In this document: piece after piece, positions 27,253 through 35,676 of the stretch
Layout of the letters: every line of letters begins with the position of its first letter
Position numbering within the stretch: the first letter of the stretch is position 1
NCBI GenBank assembly: GCA_044221335.1
Contig: JBGAPI010000050.1
Span: 1-38,663, forward strand
Direction of reading: 5' to 3'
Source: JBGAPI01 sp044221335
GTDB lineage: Bacteria; Pseudomonadota; Gammaproteobacteria; Xanthomonadales; Ahniellaceae
DNA length: 38,663 bases
Translations under genes and position numbers: made by a program
Notes under the pieces: generated by a model
Databases searched by the model: none
What the model saw: the letters and a program-made list of their open reading frames with translations, nothing else
What the model was told of the DNA's origin: nothing

Positions 27253-27711
27253 TCACGCCTTCGGCTGAGCGATACCCCGAAGCCGCGTGTCGAGCACGCC
27301 GATCTCGTAGCCGAGGCACACCGTCACCTCTTCGAGGAACTCGCGCTCGCGCGGGCGGATGCGCTCGTCCGAGGCGGCGAGGCGGATCAGCGTGTCGTAG
27401 AGCTTGGCCACCTCGAGCGAGCCCGCCGGGTGGATCTTGGTGAAGCGCGCCAGTTCATCGCTGATCGACATCTGCCGCTTGCGGCCCCGTTCCAGGGCCT
27501 CCATCGCCAGCTGCCGGCCGCGGGTGGGCAGTTGCAGCTCGTCCATCTGTTCGTTGATGAAGTCGGCCTCGTGGCTGGTGACGATGCTGTCGATCTTCGA
27601 GAGATAACCGAGCAGGCCGAACAGGACCTCGATGGTGATCTCCTCGGTCGGGTCCAGCTTGTTGCCCCCGCCGAATACCTCGGAAAGCGTGATCTTCAGA
27701 TCGCGAAACAT
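27253..27711 (-). CDS. TerB-like domain protein
   Basis: A 152-residue mostly helical protein. It has the acidic/helical pattern of the TerB/DjlA N-terminal fold (IEVLFGLLGYLSKIDSIVTS then a second half-repeat ending LIRLAASDERIRPREREFLE). Such domains occur in tellurite-resistance clusters but also alone; with no other ter gene here, no resistance role should be assumed. No signal peptide or membrane segment is visible. GAGGAG lies 7 bases before the ATG. It is divergent from recQ. Confidence 0.75.
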   Translation of the reverse strand: MFRDLKITLSEVFGGGNKLDPTEEITIEVLFGLLGYLSKIDSIVTSHEADFINEQMDELQLPTRGRQLAMEALERGRKRQMSISDELARFTKIHPAGSLEVAKLYDTLIRLAASDERIRPREREFLEEVTVCLGYEIGVLDTRLRGIAQPKA

Positions 27712-27834
27712 GCTTCACTCCTCGCAGGCCGAATCGATACGCGGGTTAATCGTGCGCCGTTTCGCCGGAGGCGACAAGACCTCGCGGCGGCATGACGCCG
27801 TGGGAAACGGATCGTTCTGTAAATACTTTACTCA

Positions 27835-27852
27835 CAACGAAATTCGTCGTTG
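27835..27852. promoter_or_regulatory. Inverted repeat in the terB-like/recQ divergent region
   Basis: CAACGA and TCGTTG flank 6 bases, next to the only AT-rich stretch (about 27817-27845) of the 261-base gap. It is a candidate operator or promoter element; no regulator family can be named. Confidence 0.3.
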
Positions 27853-27972
27853 CCGGGATGGGCCGCGACCCGGCCGGCATCGGGTCACCTTCGACGCAGG
27901 AACGCGCCCGAACTCCCCGACCGAACCCCTCGTCGCGGTTCCGGAATCATTCGTGACGGCTACCATCGCGCC

Positions 27973-29817
27973 ATGGATGAAGCCCTGGAAACCCTGCGCC
28001 GCGTCTTCGGACACCCCGAATTCCGCGGCCCGCAGGCGGCAGTGATCGAACAGTTGCTGGCCGGCGGGGACGCCCTGGTCCTGATGCCGACCGGCGGCGG
28101 CAAGTCGCTGTGCTACCAGATCCCGGCCCTGCTGCGGCCCGGCACCGCGATCGTGGTGTCGCCACTGATCGCGCTGATGCAGGACCAGGTGGAGGCATTG
28201 CACCAGCTCGGCGTGCGGGCGGCCTTCCTCAATTCCACGCTGGAGGCCTCCGCGGCGGCCGCGGTCGAGCGCGGCCTCGTCGACGGCAGCTACGACCTCC
28301 TGTATGTCGCGCCGGAACGGCTGTTCACCGAGCGCTTCCTCGGTCTCCTCGAACGCAGCCGGATCGCGCTGTTCGCGATCGACGAGGCGCACTGCGTGTC
28401 GCAGTGGGGTCACGACTTCCGGCCGGAGTACCGCGAGCTCGACCGCCTGCACCAGCGCTGGCCGGACGTGCCGCGGATCGCGCTCACCGCGACGGCCGAT
28501 CCGCCGACCCGCCAGGAGATCGTCGAGCACCTCGGCCTCGCCGAGGCGCGGCAGTTCGTGAGCTCCTTCGACCGGCCCAACCTCCGCTATCGGGTGGTGC
28601 AGAAGGAGGACGCGAAGCTCCAGCTGCTGGCCTTCCTCGCCGGGCATCGCGGCTCCGCCGGCATCGTCTACTGCATGTCGCGACGAAAGGTCGAGGAAAT
28701 CGCGGACTATCTCGCCGGCCAGGGCATCGTCGCGCTGCCCTACCACGCCGGGATGAGCGCGGCCGATCGAGCCTTCAACCAGCGCCGGTTCCTGCGCGAG
28801 GACGACGTGGTGATCGTGGCCACCATCGCGTTCGGCATGGGCATCGACAAGCCGGACGTGCGCTTCGTCGCGCACCTCGACCTGCCGAAGTCGCTCGAGG
28901 GCTACTACCAGGAGACCGGTCGCGCCGGGCGCGACGGCGAGCGTTCCGAGGTCTGGCTCGCCTACGGCCTCGGCGACGTCGCCCAGTTGTACCGGATGAT
29001 CGACGACTCCGAGGCGGGCGAGGAGAGGCGGCGACTGGAGCGGCGCAAGCTCGACCTGCTGCTCGGCTTCTGCGAGTCGGCGCGCTGCCGTCGCCAGGAC
29101 CTGCTCGCCTACTTCGGCGAAGACCACCCGGGCAACTGCGGCAACTGCGACAACTGCCTCGAGCCGGTGCGGACCTGGGACGCCACCGTCGCCGCGCAGA
29201 AGGCACTGTCCTGCGCCTACCGCACCGGCCAGCGCTTCGGCGCGGCCTACCTGATCGAAGTCCTGCGTGGCGCCGACAGCGAGCGCATCCGCCAGCAGGG
29301 CCATGACCGGGTCAGCACCTACGGCGTCGGTGCCGACCTCGATGCGCGGCAGTGGAAGAGCGTCTTCCGCCAACTGGTCGCCAACGGCATGCTGGAGGTC
29401 GACGGCGCCGGCTACGGCGGACTGCGCCTCGGCGCGGCGAGCCGGCCGCTGCTGCGCGGCGAGTCGTCGCTGCACCTGAAGGTCGACGCCGCGCCGACGC
29501 CGAAATCGAAGTCGAAGCGGGAGCGCGGCGGCGCCACGGCGCGCGTCGCCGCGCCCGCGGACATCGCCGCCGCCGATGTCCCGCTGTTCACCGCGCTGCG
29601 CGGCCTGCGCGCGGAACTCGCGCGCGAGCAGAACGTCGCGGCCTTCGTGATCTTCCACGATGCGACGCTCAGGGCGATGGCGGCGTCGCGGCCGGCGAGC
29701 CTCGACGACCTCGGTCGGATCAACGGGGTCGGGGCGAGCAAGCTGGCGCGGTATGGCGAGCGAGTGCTGGAAATCGTGCGGGATGTGGGAAGGCAGGTGC
29801 CGGCGCCGTCGCTCTGA
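27973..29817 (+). CDS. recQ: ATP-dependent DNA helicase RecQ
   Basis: A 3'-to-5' superfamily 2 helicase for recombination and repair. Motifs in order: Walker A TGGGKS (40-45), DEAH (137-140) within the DEAHCVSQWGHDFR aromatic-rich loop, ATAD, then the second RecA lobe ending in QETGRAGRDG. The RQC zinc site is the Cys cluster (about 367-395), with a winged-helix region after it, and an HRDC domain closes the 614-residue protein. A short Lys/Ser-rich linker (TPKSKSKRERGG) precedes HRDC. The ATG at 27973 has no Shine-Dalgarno but TACCAT lies 7 bases before it, so the mRNA may be leaderless. Confidence 0.96.
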   Translation: MDEALETLRRVFGHPEFRGPQAAVIEQLLAGGDALVLMPTGGGKSLCYQIPALLRPGTAIVVSPLIALMQDQVEALHQLGVRAAFLNSTLEASAAAAVERGLVDGSYDLLYVAPERLFTERFLGLLERSRIALFAIDEAHCVSQWGHDFRPEYRELDRLHQRWPDVPRIALTATADPPTRQEIVEHLGLAEARQFVSSFDRPNLRYRVVQKEDAKLQLLAFLAGHRGSAGIVYCMSRRKVEEIADYLAGQGIVALPYHAGMSAADRAFNQRRFLREDDVVIVATIAFGMGIDKPDVRFVAHLDLPKSLEGYYQETGRAGRDGERSEVWLAYGLGDVAQLYRMIDDSEAGEERRRLERRKLDLLLGFCESARCRRQDLLAYFGEDHPGNCGNCDNCLEPVRTWDATVAAQKALSCAYRTGQRFGAAYLIEVLRGADSERIRQQGHDRVSTYGVGADLDARQWKSVFRQLVANGMLEVDGAGYGGLRLGAASRPLLRGESSLHLKVDAAPTPKSKSKRERGGATARVAAPADIAAADVPLFTALRGLRAELAREQNVAAFVIFHDATLRAMAASRPASLDDLGRINGVGASKLARYGERVLEIVRDVGRQVPAPSL

Positions 29818-29833
29818 CCGCCGGGCGGAGCCC

Positions 29834-29895
29834 GTAGAGCGGCGCCCGGGCCGCTCTTGCGAGGTGTCGAGAGCAGCGGGCCAGGTCCCGTTCTA
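29834..29895. repeat. Paired REP between convergent recQ and spy-like gene
   Basis: GTAG at 29834, then a perfect 8-bp stem AGAGCGGC/GCCGCTCT (29836-29857), then AGCGGG-ccaggt-CCCGTT (29875-29892), ending in CTAC whose complement carries the TAG stop of the spy-like gene. AGCGGSCC subtype. Confidence 0.8.
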
Positions 29896-30282
29896 CCGAG
29901 GCGCGGGCGGCCGATGCGCGTCGTTCCACGCCTTGAACTGCTGGAACTGCTGCGCGTTCATCAGCGAGGCGATCTGGCGGTCGGACTCCTCGTTGAGCTC
30001 GCGGCGCTGCGCGTCGCTGGCGTCGCGCAGCGCCATCGCCTTCTGGTGACGCTCGCGCATCAGGCGCAGGAAGGCGTCGGACTGGCTGGCGTCGAGCTTC
30101 AGGTCGCGGGTCAGCTGCACCAGGTCCGGCGGCGGGCCGCGATCCGGGCCATGCAGGCCGTCGGCCGCGGCGCGCGGCGGCGGCGGCGGGGGAGGTTGAT
30201 CGGTGCCCGGGCCCTGCGGCGGCTGCGCGACGGCGACGGCGGCGGGGAACAGCATCAGGGCGATGAGGGTGTGGCGAAGCAT
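29893..30282 (-). CDS. Spy/CpxP-like periplasmic LTxxQ-type protein
   Basis: A 129-residue exported protein. The signal peptide (MLRHTLIALMLFPAAVAVAQ) is followed by a proline run at 29-36. Then comes a helical region with LKLDASQSDAFLRLMRERH and LMNAQQFQQFKAW, spaced like the two LTxxQ segments of Spy and CpxP, periplasmic chaperones or modulators of envelope stress. It is divergent from baeS, and Spy is a known BaeR target in E. coli, which supports the call; sequence similarity alone would be weak. Its TAG stop comes from the adjacent REP. GGAG precedes the ATG. Confidence 0.6.
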   Translation of the reverse strand: MLRHTLIALMLFPAAVAVAQPPQGPGTDQPPPPPPPRAAADGLHGPDRGPPPDLVQLTRDLKLDASQSDAFLRLMRERHQKAMALRDASDAQRRELNEESDRQIASLMNAQQFQQFKAWNDAHRPPAPR

Positions 30283-30444
30283 GGCGGTGTCTCCAGGTCC
30301 GGTCGATCCGGTGCTGCCACTGTCGCGTCGCGTCGCGCAGCGAGCATGCAGCGAAGTTGGAGAAATCGAGGAGTTTGGCTCGCCGCAGTTCCGTCGCGCG
30401 GCGTGCGTCGCTAACGTGCGCGGCATCGTCGTTCACGCACGCCC

Positions 30445-32385
30445 ATGCGCATCGATCTGAAGCTCCGGCTGTTCCTCGCACTCACCGGCGTCGCTCTGGC
30501 GGCGCTGGCGGTGTTCGTGGTGCTGCAGCAGCTGAATCTGCGCGACAGCTTCCTCGGCTACGTCAACCACAGCGCCGCCGAGCGTGTCGCCGCCGCGCGC
30601 TTCCGGCTGGAGATGCGCTATGTCCAGTTCGGCAGCTGGGACTTCCTCGACGGCCGGCCGCGCCTGCTGATGGAGACGCTGGAGCTGGCGCCGCGCGGGG
30701 ACGGTCGCCGACCGCCCGCGCCGCCACCACCGCGCGGGTCGCGCTCGCCGGAGCCCGTCGTGCCGCAGCCCGCCGGGACGCCGAACGGCGCCGACGACGG
30801 CGCCGCGACGGGCCTCGATCATCCGTCCCGCTCCGATCCGCCGCCGCGCGACGACGCGCCAGCGGGCAACGACGAACGGCAGCGCGATCGTCCCGTCTTC
30901 GACGACCGCCGTCCGCCGCCGCCGGGTCTGCGGCCGCCGTTCCGCGATGGCCGTCCGCCGCGGCCGGGCGCGGGGTTTCCACCGCGGGCGGGTGACGACC
31001 GCCCGCCACGCCCCGGCGACGGGCGGCCGCCGCGTCCCATCGATGGCCCGCCGCCACGCCCCGGCGACGGTGCGGAAGGACCCGAGCAGCGCCCACCCCA
31101 GAGCCCGCCCGCCGCGCCGACGAGGGGCGCTGCGTCGGGGGGCGGAGGGTCCGCCGGGGCGTCGGCCGCCGCGGCGTCGGTACCGGGTCCGACCGCGGCG
31201 CCGCCGGCCGCCGCGACGCCGGACGTGGCCGGCGGCATCGATTCGCCCCGCGGCCCGCCGGAGGATCCGCGACCGCCGCCGGCCGGCCCCTTCGACCTCG
31301 GACCGCGCCTGGCGCTGTACGACGCCGCCCGCGATCCGGTGGTCACCGCCGCGCAACCGTCCGCGCACTACCAGGAGTGGCCGCTGCACCACGGGTCCGA
31401 GGTGATCGGCTATCTGCGGCTGTTCGATGCCGAGCGCATCGAGGGCTTCGACGAGATCGCGTTCGCGCGGTCGCAGTTCCGCTTCGCGATCTGGGCGGCC
31501 CTCGCGGTGCTGGCGCTCGCGGCGCTGTCGGCGATCGCGCTGGCGGCGCGGCTCCGGGCACCGATCGGCCGGCTCGCCGCCGCCACCCGCAGCCTTGCCG
31601 GCGGCGACTACGCGGTGCGGGTCGACGCCGAGCGCGGCGACGAACTCGGCCAGCTCGGCGGCGACTTCAACCGCCTGGCGACCGCGCTCGACGACCACCG
31701 CAATGCGCGTCGCCAGTGGGGCGCCGACATCGCCCACGAGCTGCGCACGCCGCTCGCGATCCTGCGCGGCGAGATCCAGGCGCTGCAGGACGGCGTTCGA
31801 CCGCTCGACCGCGCCGCGCTGGACTCGCTGGAGGGCGAGAGCAGCCGCCTCGGTCGCCTCATCGAGGACCTCTACCAGCTGTCGCTGTCCGACGCCGGCG
31901 CGCTCGAATACCGCTTCGAGGCGGTCGATCTGGTCGAGCTCCTGCGCGACCAGGTCGAGCAGCGCCGCAATCCGCTGGCGCTCGCCGGTCTCGCGCTCGC
32001 GGTGGACCTCGGCACTCTCGAGCGCCTCGTCGTCCGAGCCGATGCGACCCGCCTCGGCCAGCTCGTCGACAACCTGCTGGTCAACGCCGAGCGCTATACC
32101 GACGCACCGGGGCGGATCGAACTGCGATTGCTGGCCGACCAGCGCCACGCGCGGATCGTCGTCGATGACAGCCCGCCCGGTGTGCCGCCGTCCGCGTTGC
32201 CGCGGCTGTTCGAGCGGCTCTACCGGGTCGAGGCCTCGCGCAACCGCGCGACCGCCGGCGCGGGACTCGGCCTCGCCATCTGCCGCAACATCGTGCTTGC
32301 CCACGGCGGACAGATCAGCGCGCTGAATTCGCCGCTGGGTGGGTTGCGGGTGGTGGTCGACCTGCCACTGGAGAAGACGCGATGA
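30445..32385 (+). CDS. baeS: Envelope-stress sensor histidine kinase BaeS, with proline-rich insertion
   Basis: A 646-residue inner-membrane kinase. TM1 (residues 8-28) and TM2 (about 347-369) enclose the periplasmic sensor. The core matches E. coli BaeS: HAMP around 371-420, phosphoacceptor His431 (IAHELRTPLAILRGE), the LYQLSLSDAGAL segment, and G-box GAGLGLAICRNIV. Residues 88-284 are a Pro/Arg/Gly/Asp-rich, low-complexity insertion, making the protein about 180 residues longer than the 467-residue E. coli protein, at the loop where BaeS has a short Pro-containing stretch. baeR follows after 157 bases, and the spy-like gene is divergent. Confidence 0.9.
   Translation: MRIDLKLRLFLALTGVALAALAVFVVLQQLNLRDSFLGYVNHSAAERVAAARFRLEMRYVQFGSWDFLDGRPRLLMETLELAPRGDGRRPPAPPPPRGSRSPEPVVPQPAGTPNGADDGAATGLDHPSRSDPPPRDDAPAGNDERQRDRPVFDDRRPPPPGLRPPFRDGRPPRPGAGFPPRAGDDRPPRPGDGRPPRPIDGPPPRPGDGAEGPEQRPPQSPPAAPTRGAASGGGGSAGASAAAASVPGPTAAPPAAATPDVAGGIDSPRGPPEDPRPPPAGPFDLGPRLALYDAARDPVVTAAQPSAHYQEWPLHHGSEVIGYLRLFDAERIEGFDEIAFARSQFRFAIWAALAVLALAALSAIALAARLRAPIGRLAAATRSLAGGDYAVRVDAERGDELGQLGGDFNRLATALDDHRNARRQWGADIAHELRTPLAILRGEIQALQDGVRPLDRAALDSLEGESSRLGRLIEDLYQLSLSDAGALEYRFEAVDLVELLRDQVEQRRNPLALAGLALAVDLGTLERLVVRADATRLGQLVDNLLVNAERYTDAPGRIELRLLADQRHARIVVDDSPPGVPPSALPRLFERLYRVEASRNRATAGAGLGLAICRNIVLAHGGQISALNSPLGGLRVVVDLPLEKTR
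31000..31071 (+). repeat. In-frame 24-bp tandem repeat in baeS
   Basis: Three tandem units encode the octapeptides RPPRPGDG, RPPRPIDG and PPPRPGDG (residues 186-209). Degenerate copies flank them (RPPPPGL, RPPRPGAG). The in-frame period means copy number can change without frameshift. Confidence 0.8.
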
Positions 32386-32542
32386 GCAGTGCGGATCTGG
32401 CGAAACGGCTTCCGGTAGCCCCGAGCCGCGAAGACGAGAACGGCCGGCATCGCCGGACGATCGCAAGGGGGTGGACGTGCTTGCCGTCGATGGCTCGCGC
32501 GTACTTCCGGCGGAGCGAAACGCCGGCTTCGGAGCCGCTCGC

Positions 32543-33229
32543 GTGAGCCCAGCAAGAATCCTGGTCGTCGAGGACGAGCCGAAGATCGCCGCGCTGGTGG
32601 TCGACTACCTGAAGGCCGCCGGATACGCCGCCGAGTCGGTCGGCGATGGCAATGCGGCGCAGGCCGCGTACGACCGCCTGCGTCCCGACCTCGTGCTGCT
32701 CGACCTGATGCTGCCGGGCAAGGACGGTCTTACGATCTGCCGCGAGCTGCGCGCGGCGTCCACGGTGCCGATCGTGATGCTGACGGCGCGGGTCGAGGAG
32801 ATCGACCGCCTGCTCGGGCTCGAGCTCGGCGCCGACGACTACATCTGCAAGCCGTTCAGCCCGCGCGAGGTGGTGGCGCGGGTGAAGGCGGTGCTGCGCC
32901 GGGCCCAATTCGCCGCCACGTCCGACGGGGGCCTCACCGCGGATGCGCCGCTGCTGCTCGATGCCGACAAGTTCGAGGCGCGCTGGCGTGGTCGCCTGCT
33001 CGACCTCACGCCGGTCGAGTTCCGTCTCCTCGCCCGTCTGGCCGAACGTCCCGGTCGCGTCCTGTCGCGTGCCCGGCTGATGGAAGGCCTCTACCTCGAC
33101 CACCGCATCGTCAGCGATCGCACGGTCGACAGCCACGTGAAGAACCTCCGGCGCAAGATCAGCGACGTCGACGGGACGGCGGATCCGGTGGTTTCTGTCT
33201 ATGGTGTCGGTTACAAGCTGGAACTCTGA
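32543..33229 (+). CDS. baeR: OmpR-family response regulator BaeR
   Basis: The 228-residue partner of BaeS. The receiver has the acidic pocket in LVVEDEPKIA, phosphoacceptor Asp54 (LLDLMLPG), Thr81 and Lys103. The IDRLLGLELGADDYICKPF stretch is almost the same as in E. coli BaeR. The winged helix contains LDLTPVEFRLLARL and DRTVDSHVKNLRRKI. The GTG start at 32543 is supported by GGAG 9 bases upstream and by the conserved N-terminus; the frame is open earlier, but that sequence is not conserved-looking. Expected targets are efflux pumps and spy-like chaperones (family knowledge). Confidence 0.93.
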   Translation: MSPARILVVEDEPKIAALVVDYLKAAGYAAESVGDGNAAQAAYDRLRPDLVLLDLMLPGKDGLTICRELRAASTVPIVMLTARVEEIDRLLGLELGADDYICKPFSPREVVARVKAVLRRAQFAATSDGGLTADAPLLLDADKFEARWRGRLLDLTPVEFRLLARLAERPGRVLSRARLMEGLYLDHRIVSDRTVDSHVKNLRRKISDVDGTADPVVSVYGVGYKLEL

Positions 33230-33375
33230 CCGGGTGATGTCGCTCGCTGAAACTGCGTTCGGTCGAGGGCCCAGAGTGTCGGGACCAGGGCTTCGCGCGG
33301 GTCCCTTGGATCGACGACGGGCGTTCTGATCGACCCACGAGCATCCCTCGGGGGCGCCCACGCCGCGCAACCAGA

Positions 33376-33400
33376 GCAGCGGGCCAGGGCCCGCTCTGCG
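33376..33400. repeat. REP hairpin upstream of the thioesterase gene
   Basis: AGCGGGCC-ag-GGCCCGCT (33378-33395) is a perfect 8-bp stem flanked by CTCTGCG, the AGCGGSCC subtype without a clear GTAG. Downstream, a GGGCCCTGGGCCCTG-type direct repeat (about 33419-33434) adds to the low-complexity look of 33230-33470. Confidence 0.65.
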
Positions 33401-33501
33401 CGCTGGCGGCGAGCCCACTGGGCCCTGGGCCCTGTACCCTGGGCACTCATCGTCATTGCCCTCGGGCAACCTGCTCGAATCGACATCATGGAGTCGCCAA
33501 G

Positions 33502-33975
33502 ATGCCCGGCCAGCAACACGAAGTCGTCTTCCGCTTCCTCGCCCAGCCCACGGACGTCAACTTCGGCGGCAAGGTACATGGCGGAGCGGTGATGAAGTGG
33601 ATCGACCAGGCCGGTTATGCCGCTGCGGTGGCCTGGAGCGGCAGCTACTGCGTGACGGTCGCGGTCAGCGGCATCGAGTTCGTGAAGCCGATCCTGATCG
33701 GCGACATCGTCAGCGTGACCGCGAAAGTGATCCGTACCGGCTCCTCGTCGATGCACATCGCGGTCGATGTCGCCTCGCGCGATCTCAAGGGTGGCGACGA
33801 ACGCCTCGCCACCCACTGCGTGATCCTGTTCGTCGCACTCGACGCCCCGGCAGGACGGCCGCAGCCCGTGCCGCCCTGGCGACCGGGCACCGACGAGGAG
33901 CGTCAGGCCTGGGCCTACGCCGAACGCGTGATGGCCTTGTCGAAGGCGATGCGGGACGAGCGCGCCATGGCGTGA
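33502..33975 (+). CDS. Hotdog-fold acyl-CoA thioesterase (YciA/ACOT type)
   Basis: A 157-residue cytoplasmic enzyme predicted to hydrolyse acyl-CoA. The hotdog signature is NFGGKVHGGAVMKWIDQAGY (residues 20-39), with the catalytic Asp of that helix present, followed by the long strands (VAVSGIEFVKPILIGDIV). The C-terminal tail (WRPGTDEERQAWAYAERVM) is typical of the ACOT branch. The ATG at 33502 has GGAG 9 bases upstream; an in-frame earlier ATG is less favourable. Chain-length preference cannot be read. Confidence 0.88.
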   Translation: MPGQQHEVVFRFLAQPTDVNFGGKVHGGAVMKWIDQAGYAAAVAWSGSYCVTVAVSGIEFVKPILIGDIVSVTAKVIRTGSSSMHIAVDVASRDLKGGDERLATHCVILFVALDAPAGRPQPVPPWRPGTDEERQAWAYAERVMALSKAMRDERAMA

Positions 33976-34198
33976 ACCGGGGGCGCCGTGGACGCACCGG
34001 CTGCATCTCGACGATTCCCGGACCAACGATCGGCAATGCCGCGCGTCCGCGGAATCGGACGGCGACGATTGCTGCAGTGCGGCGACGCGGAAGTCGCCGG
34101 TCGGCGTCCCTGCGATCGCAATGACCGCAGGATTTCGGGGCTCGAAATCGCGCCAGTTCTCTCTCCGATCTATGCCCGAATCCCTAGCCAATTCCCCG

Positions 34199-34375
34199 TT
34201 TACAAGGCGTTAAGTTTTTGGTTTACACTCGGAACCGCTGTGTTTGCAAGGGTCTGCGTGCCCCGATGACTCTCAACCGGAAGTAGCTCCATCGCTCGAC
34301 GCGTCGGTTTCCTGCAATCCAGTGGCAAGGTGCTCCTCGGATCACCTGTTTCCATCAACAAGCGGAGTGTTTTAC
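34199..34375 (+). promoter_or_regulatory. Promoter region and long leader of the cold-shock gene
   Basis: An AT-rich patch has TTTACA (34199-34204) and TACACT (34224-34229), usable as -35/-10 with a long 19-base spacer. That would give a leader of about 140 bases, as in cspA-type genes whose leader folds with temperature. The upstream part of the gap, 33976-34198, shows nothing recognisable. Confidence 0.4.
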
Positions 34376-34585
34376 ATGTCGGATCGTGAGACCGGAACCG
34401 TCAAGTGGTTCAACGACGCCAAGGGCTATGGATTCATCAGCCGCGCCAGCGGCCCGGATGTGTTCGTGCATTTCCGTGCGATCAACGGCACTGGACGCCG
34501 CACTCTGACCGAGGGTCAGAAGGTGACGTTCAAGGTCGTGCAGGGACAGAAGGGTCTGCAGGCCGAAGAAGTCACTGCCATCTGA
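34376..34585 (+). CDS. cspA: Cold-shock domain protein
   Basis: A 69-residue single-stranded nucleic-acid binding protein and RNA chaperone. The oligonucleotide-binding motifs RNP1 (KGYGFIS, 16-22) and RNP2 (DVFVHF, 28-33) are intact, with the usual TGTVKWFND start. GGAG is 8 bases before the ATG. The gene is followed by a strong terminator, so it is a single-gene unit. Which of the Csp paralogues it is cannot be told; cspA is used as a family name. Confidence 0.95.
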   Translation: MSDRETGTVKWFNDAKGYGFISRASGPDVFVHFRAINGTGRRTLTEGQKVTFKVVQGQKGLQAEEVTAI

Positions 34586-34609
34586 AACACAGCCACCAAG
34601 CATTCTTGA

Positions 34610-34637
34610 CGGGCGCCCACAAGGCGCCCGTTTTTTT
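34610..34637 (+). terminator. Intrinsic terminator after cspA
   Basis: An 8-bp stem CGGGCGCC/GGCGCCCG with a 5-base loop, directly followed by T7. It lies 24 bases after the cspA stop. Confidence 0.95.
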
Positions 34638-34638
34638 G

Positions 34639-34695
34639 GGCGGCCAGTGGCCGCCATCGCGACAGCGTGTCGAATTGGCGCGCTTGCGCGCCCTA
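34639..34695. repeat. Paired REP between convergent cspA and eamA
   Basis: GGCGGCC-agt-GGCCGCC (34639-34655), then GTGTCGAATT, then GGCGCGC-tt-GCGCGCC (34677-34692) ending in CTAA. The complement TTAG supplies the TAG stop of the EamA gene (34693-34695). The two hairpins have different arms, each internally complementary. Confidence 0.8.
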
Positions 34696-35604
34696 AGGTT
34701 CCTGCGTCACGCTGATCCGATCCTCGGCCTCCCGAGTCCCCGCGGTCTCGCTGCGCACCAGGAACACGCCACTGCCGACGATGATCGCCGCCCCGAGCAG
34801 CATGATCGGCTGCGGGACGGTTCCCCAGCCGGCGAAATCGATGCCGAGCGACCACAGCAGGGCGGTGTATTCGAGCGGCGCGATCAGCGCCGCCTCGCCG
34901 TGGCGGAACGCATAGGTCACGGCGAACTGGCCGACGCAGCCGATCACCCCGATCCCGGCGATCACGACGTAGTGGCCGGGCTCGACGGCGCGCAGTTCCG
35001 GCCAGGCCAGCGCGCCGGCGCCGAGCGCCATCATGCCGGTCAGCCAGAACACCATCGACTCGGTCGAGTCGGTGCGGCCCAGGACCCGCACGGTGAATGC
35101 GGACAGCGCGTAGGCCAGCGCCGCGCCGAGCATCATCAGCGAGGCGGTGTCGAAAAAGCCGTCGGCGGAGGGACGGAGCAGCACGAGCACGCCGACGAAG
35201 CCGACCGCGATCGCGATCCAGCGCGCGCGGCCGACCTTCTCGCCGAGGATCACGCCCGCCAGTGCCGCGATGATCAGCGGTGCGACGAAGAACAGGCAAT
35301 AGGCATTGGACAGCGACATCGCCCGCAGCGCGAAGATGAAGCTGCCCATCATCGCGACGCCCAGCACGCCGCGCAGCAGGTGCAGGCCGAAGCGCACGCG
35401 GACGAGGCTCATCCCGCGGCCACGCGCCAGCGCGAACAGCAGCACGATCGGCCACGACGCCAACCCGCGCAGCGCGGCCACCTGCATCGGCGGGTAGTGC
35501 GGCGACAGCACTTTCAGCAGCGAATCCATGAACGCGAACGCGCCGACGGCGAGCAGCATCACGGCGATGGCTTTGCGGTTGGAGGCGGGGGTCGGGAGAG
35601 TCAT
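34693..35604 (-). CDS. EamA/DMT-family transporter
   Basis: A 303-residue inner-membrane protein with about ten transmembrane helices in two EamA halves. The first starts around AIAVMLLAVGAFAFMDSLLK, and its FFVAPLIIAALAGVILGEKV segment is diagnostic. The second half contains TYAFRHGEAALIAPLEYTAL and ends with GAAIIVGSGVFLVRSE. Such proteins export metabolites or amino acids; the substrate is not evident. The start at 35604 (MTLPTPASN) is chosen by helix position; no clear Shine-Dalgarno. The TAG stop lies in the REP. Confidence 0.88.
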   Translation of the reverse strand: MTLPTPASNRKAIAVMLLAVGAFAFMDSLLKVLSPHYPPMQVAALRGLASWPIVLLFALARGRGMSLVRVRFGLHLLRGVLGVAMMGSFIFALRAMSLSNAYCLFFVAPLIIAALAGVILGEKVGRARWIAIAVGFVGVLVLLRPSADGFFDTASLMMLGAALAYALSAFTVRVLGRTDSTESMVFWLTGMMALGAGALAWPELRAVEPGHYVVIAGIGVIGCVGQFAVTYAFRHGEAALIAPLEYTALLWSLGIDFAGWGTVPQPIMLLGAAIIVGSGVFLVRSETAGTREAEDRISVTQEP

Positions 35605-35676
35605 CGCGGGATGGCGTCGGCGGTCGGGCAGCATCGCACGGGACGACGCGGCGGAGTCATGAAGAAGCGAAGTCAC

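Noticed and set aside
27253..27711. Tellurite-resistance locus
   Set aside because: Only one TerB-like domain gene is present; no terA, C, D, E or Z, so no operon and no basis for a resistance claim.
30433..32466. Long minus-strand open frame of 677 codons opposite baeS
   Set aside because: It is the shadow of a GC-rich gene; the plus-strand frame has clear kinase motifs and the antisense protein is Arg/Gly/Ala-rich without domains.
33976..34198. Coding sequence upstream of cspA
   Set aside because: Short frames only, with irregular codon use and no start context.
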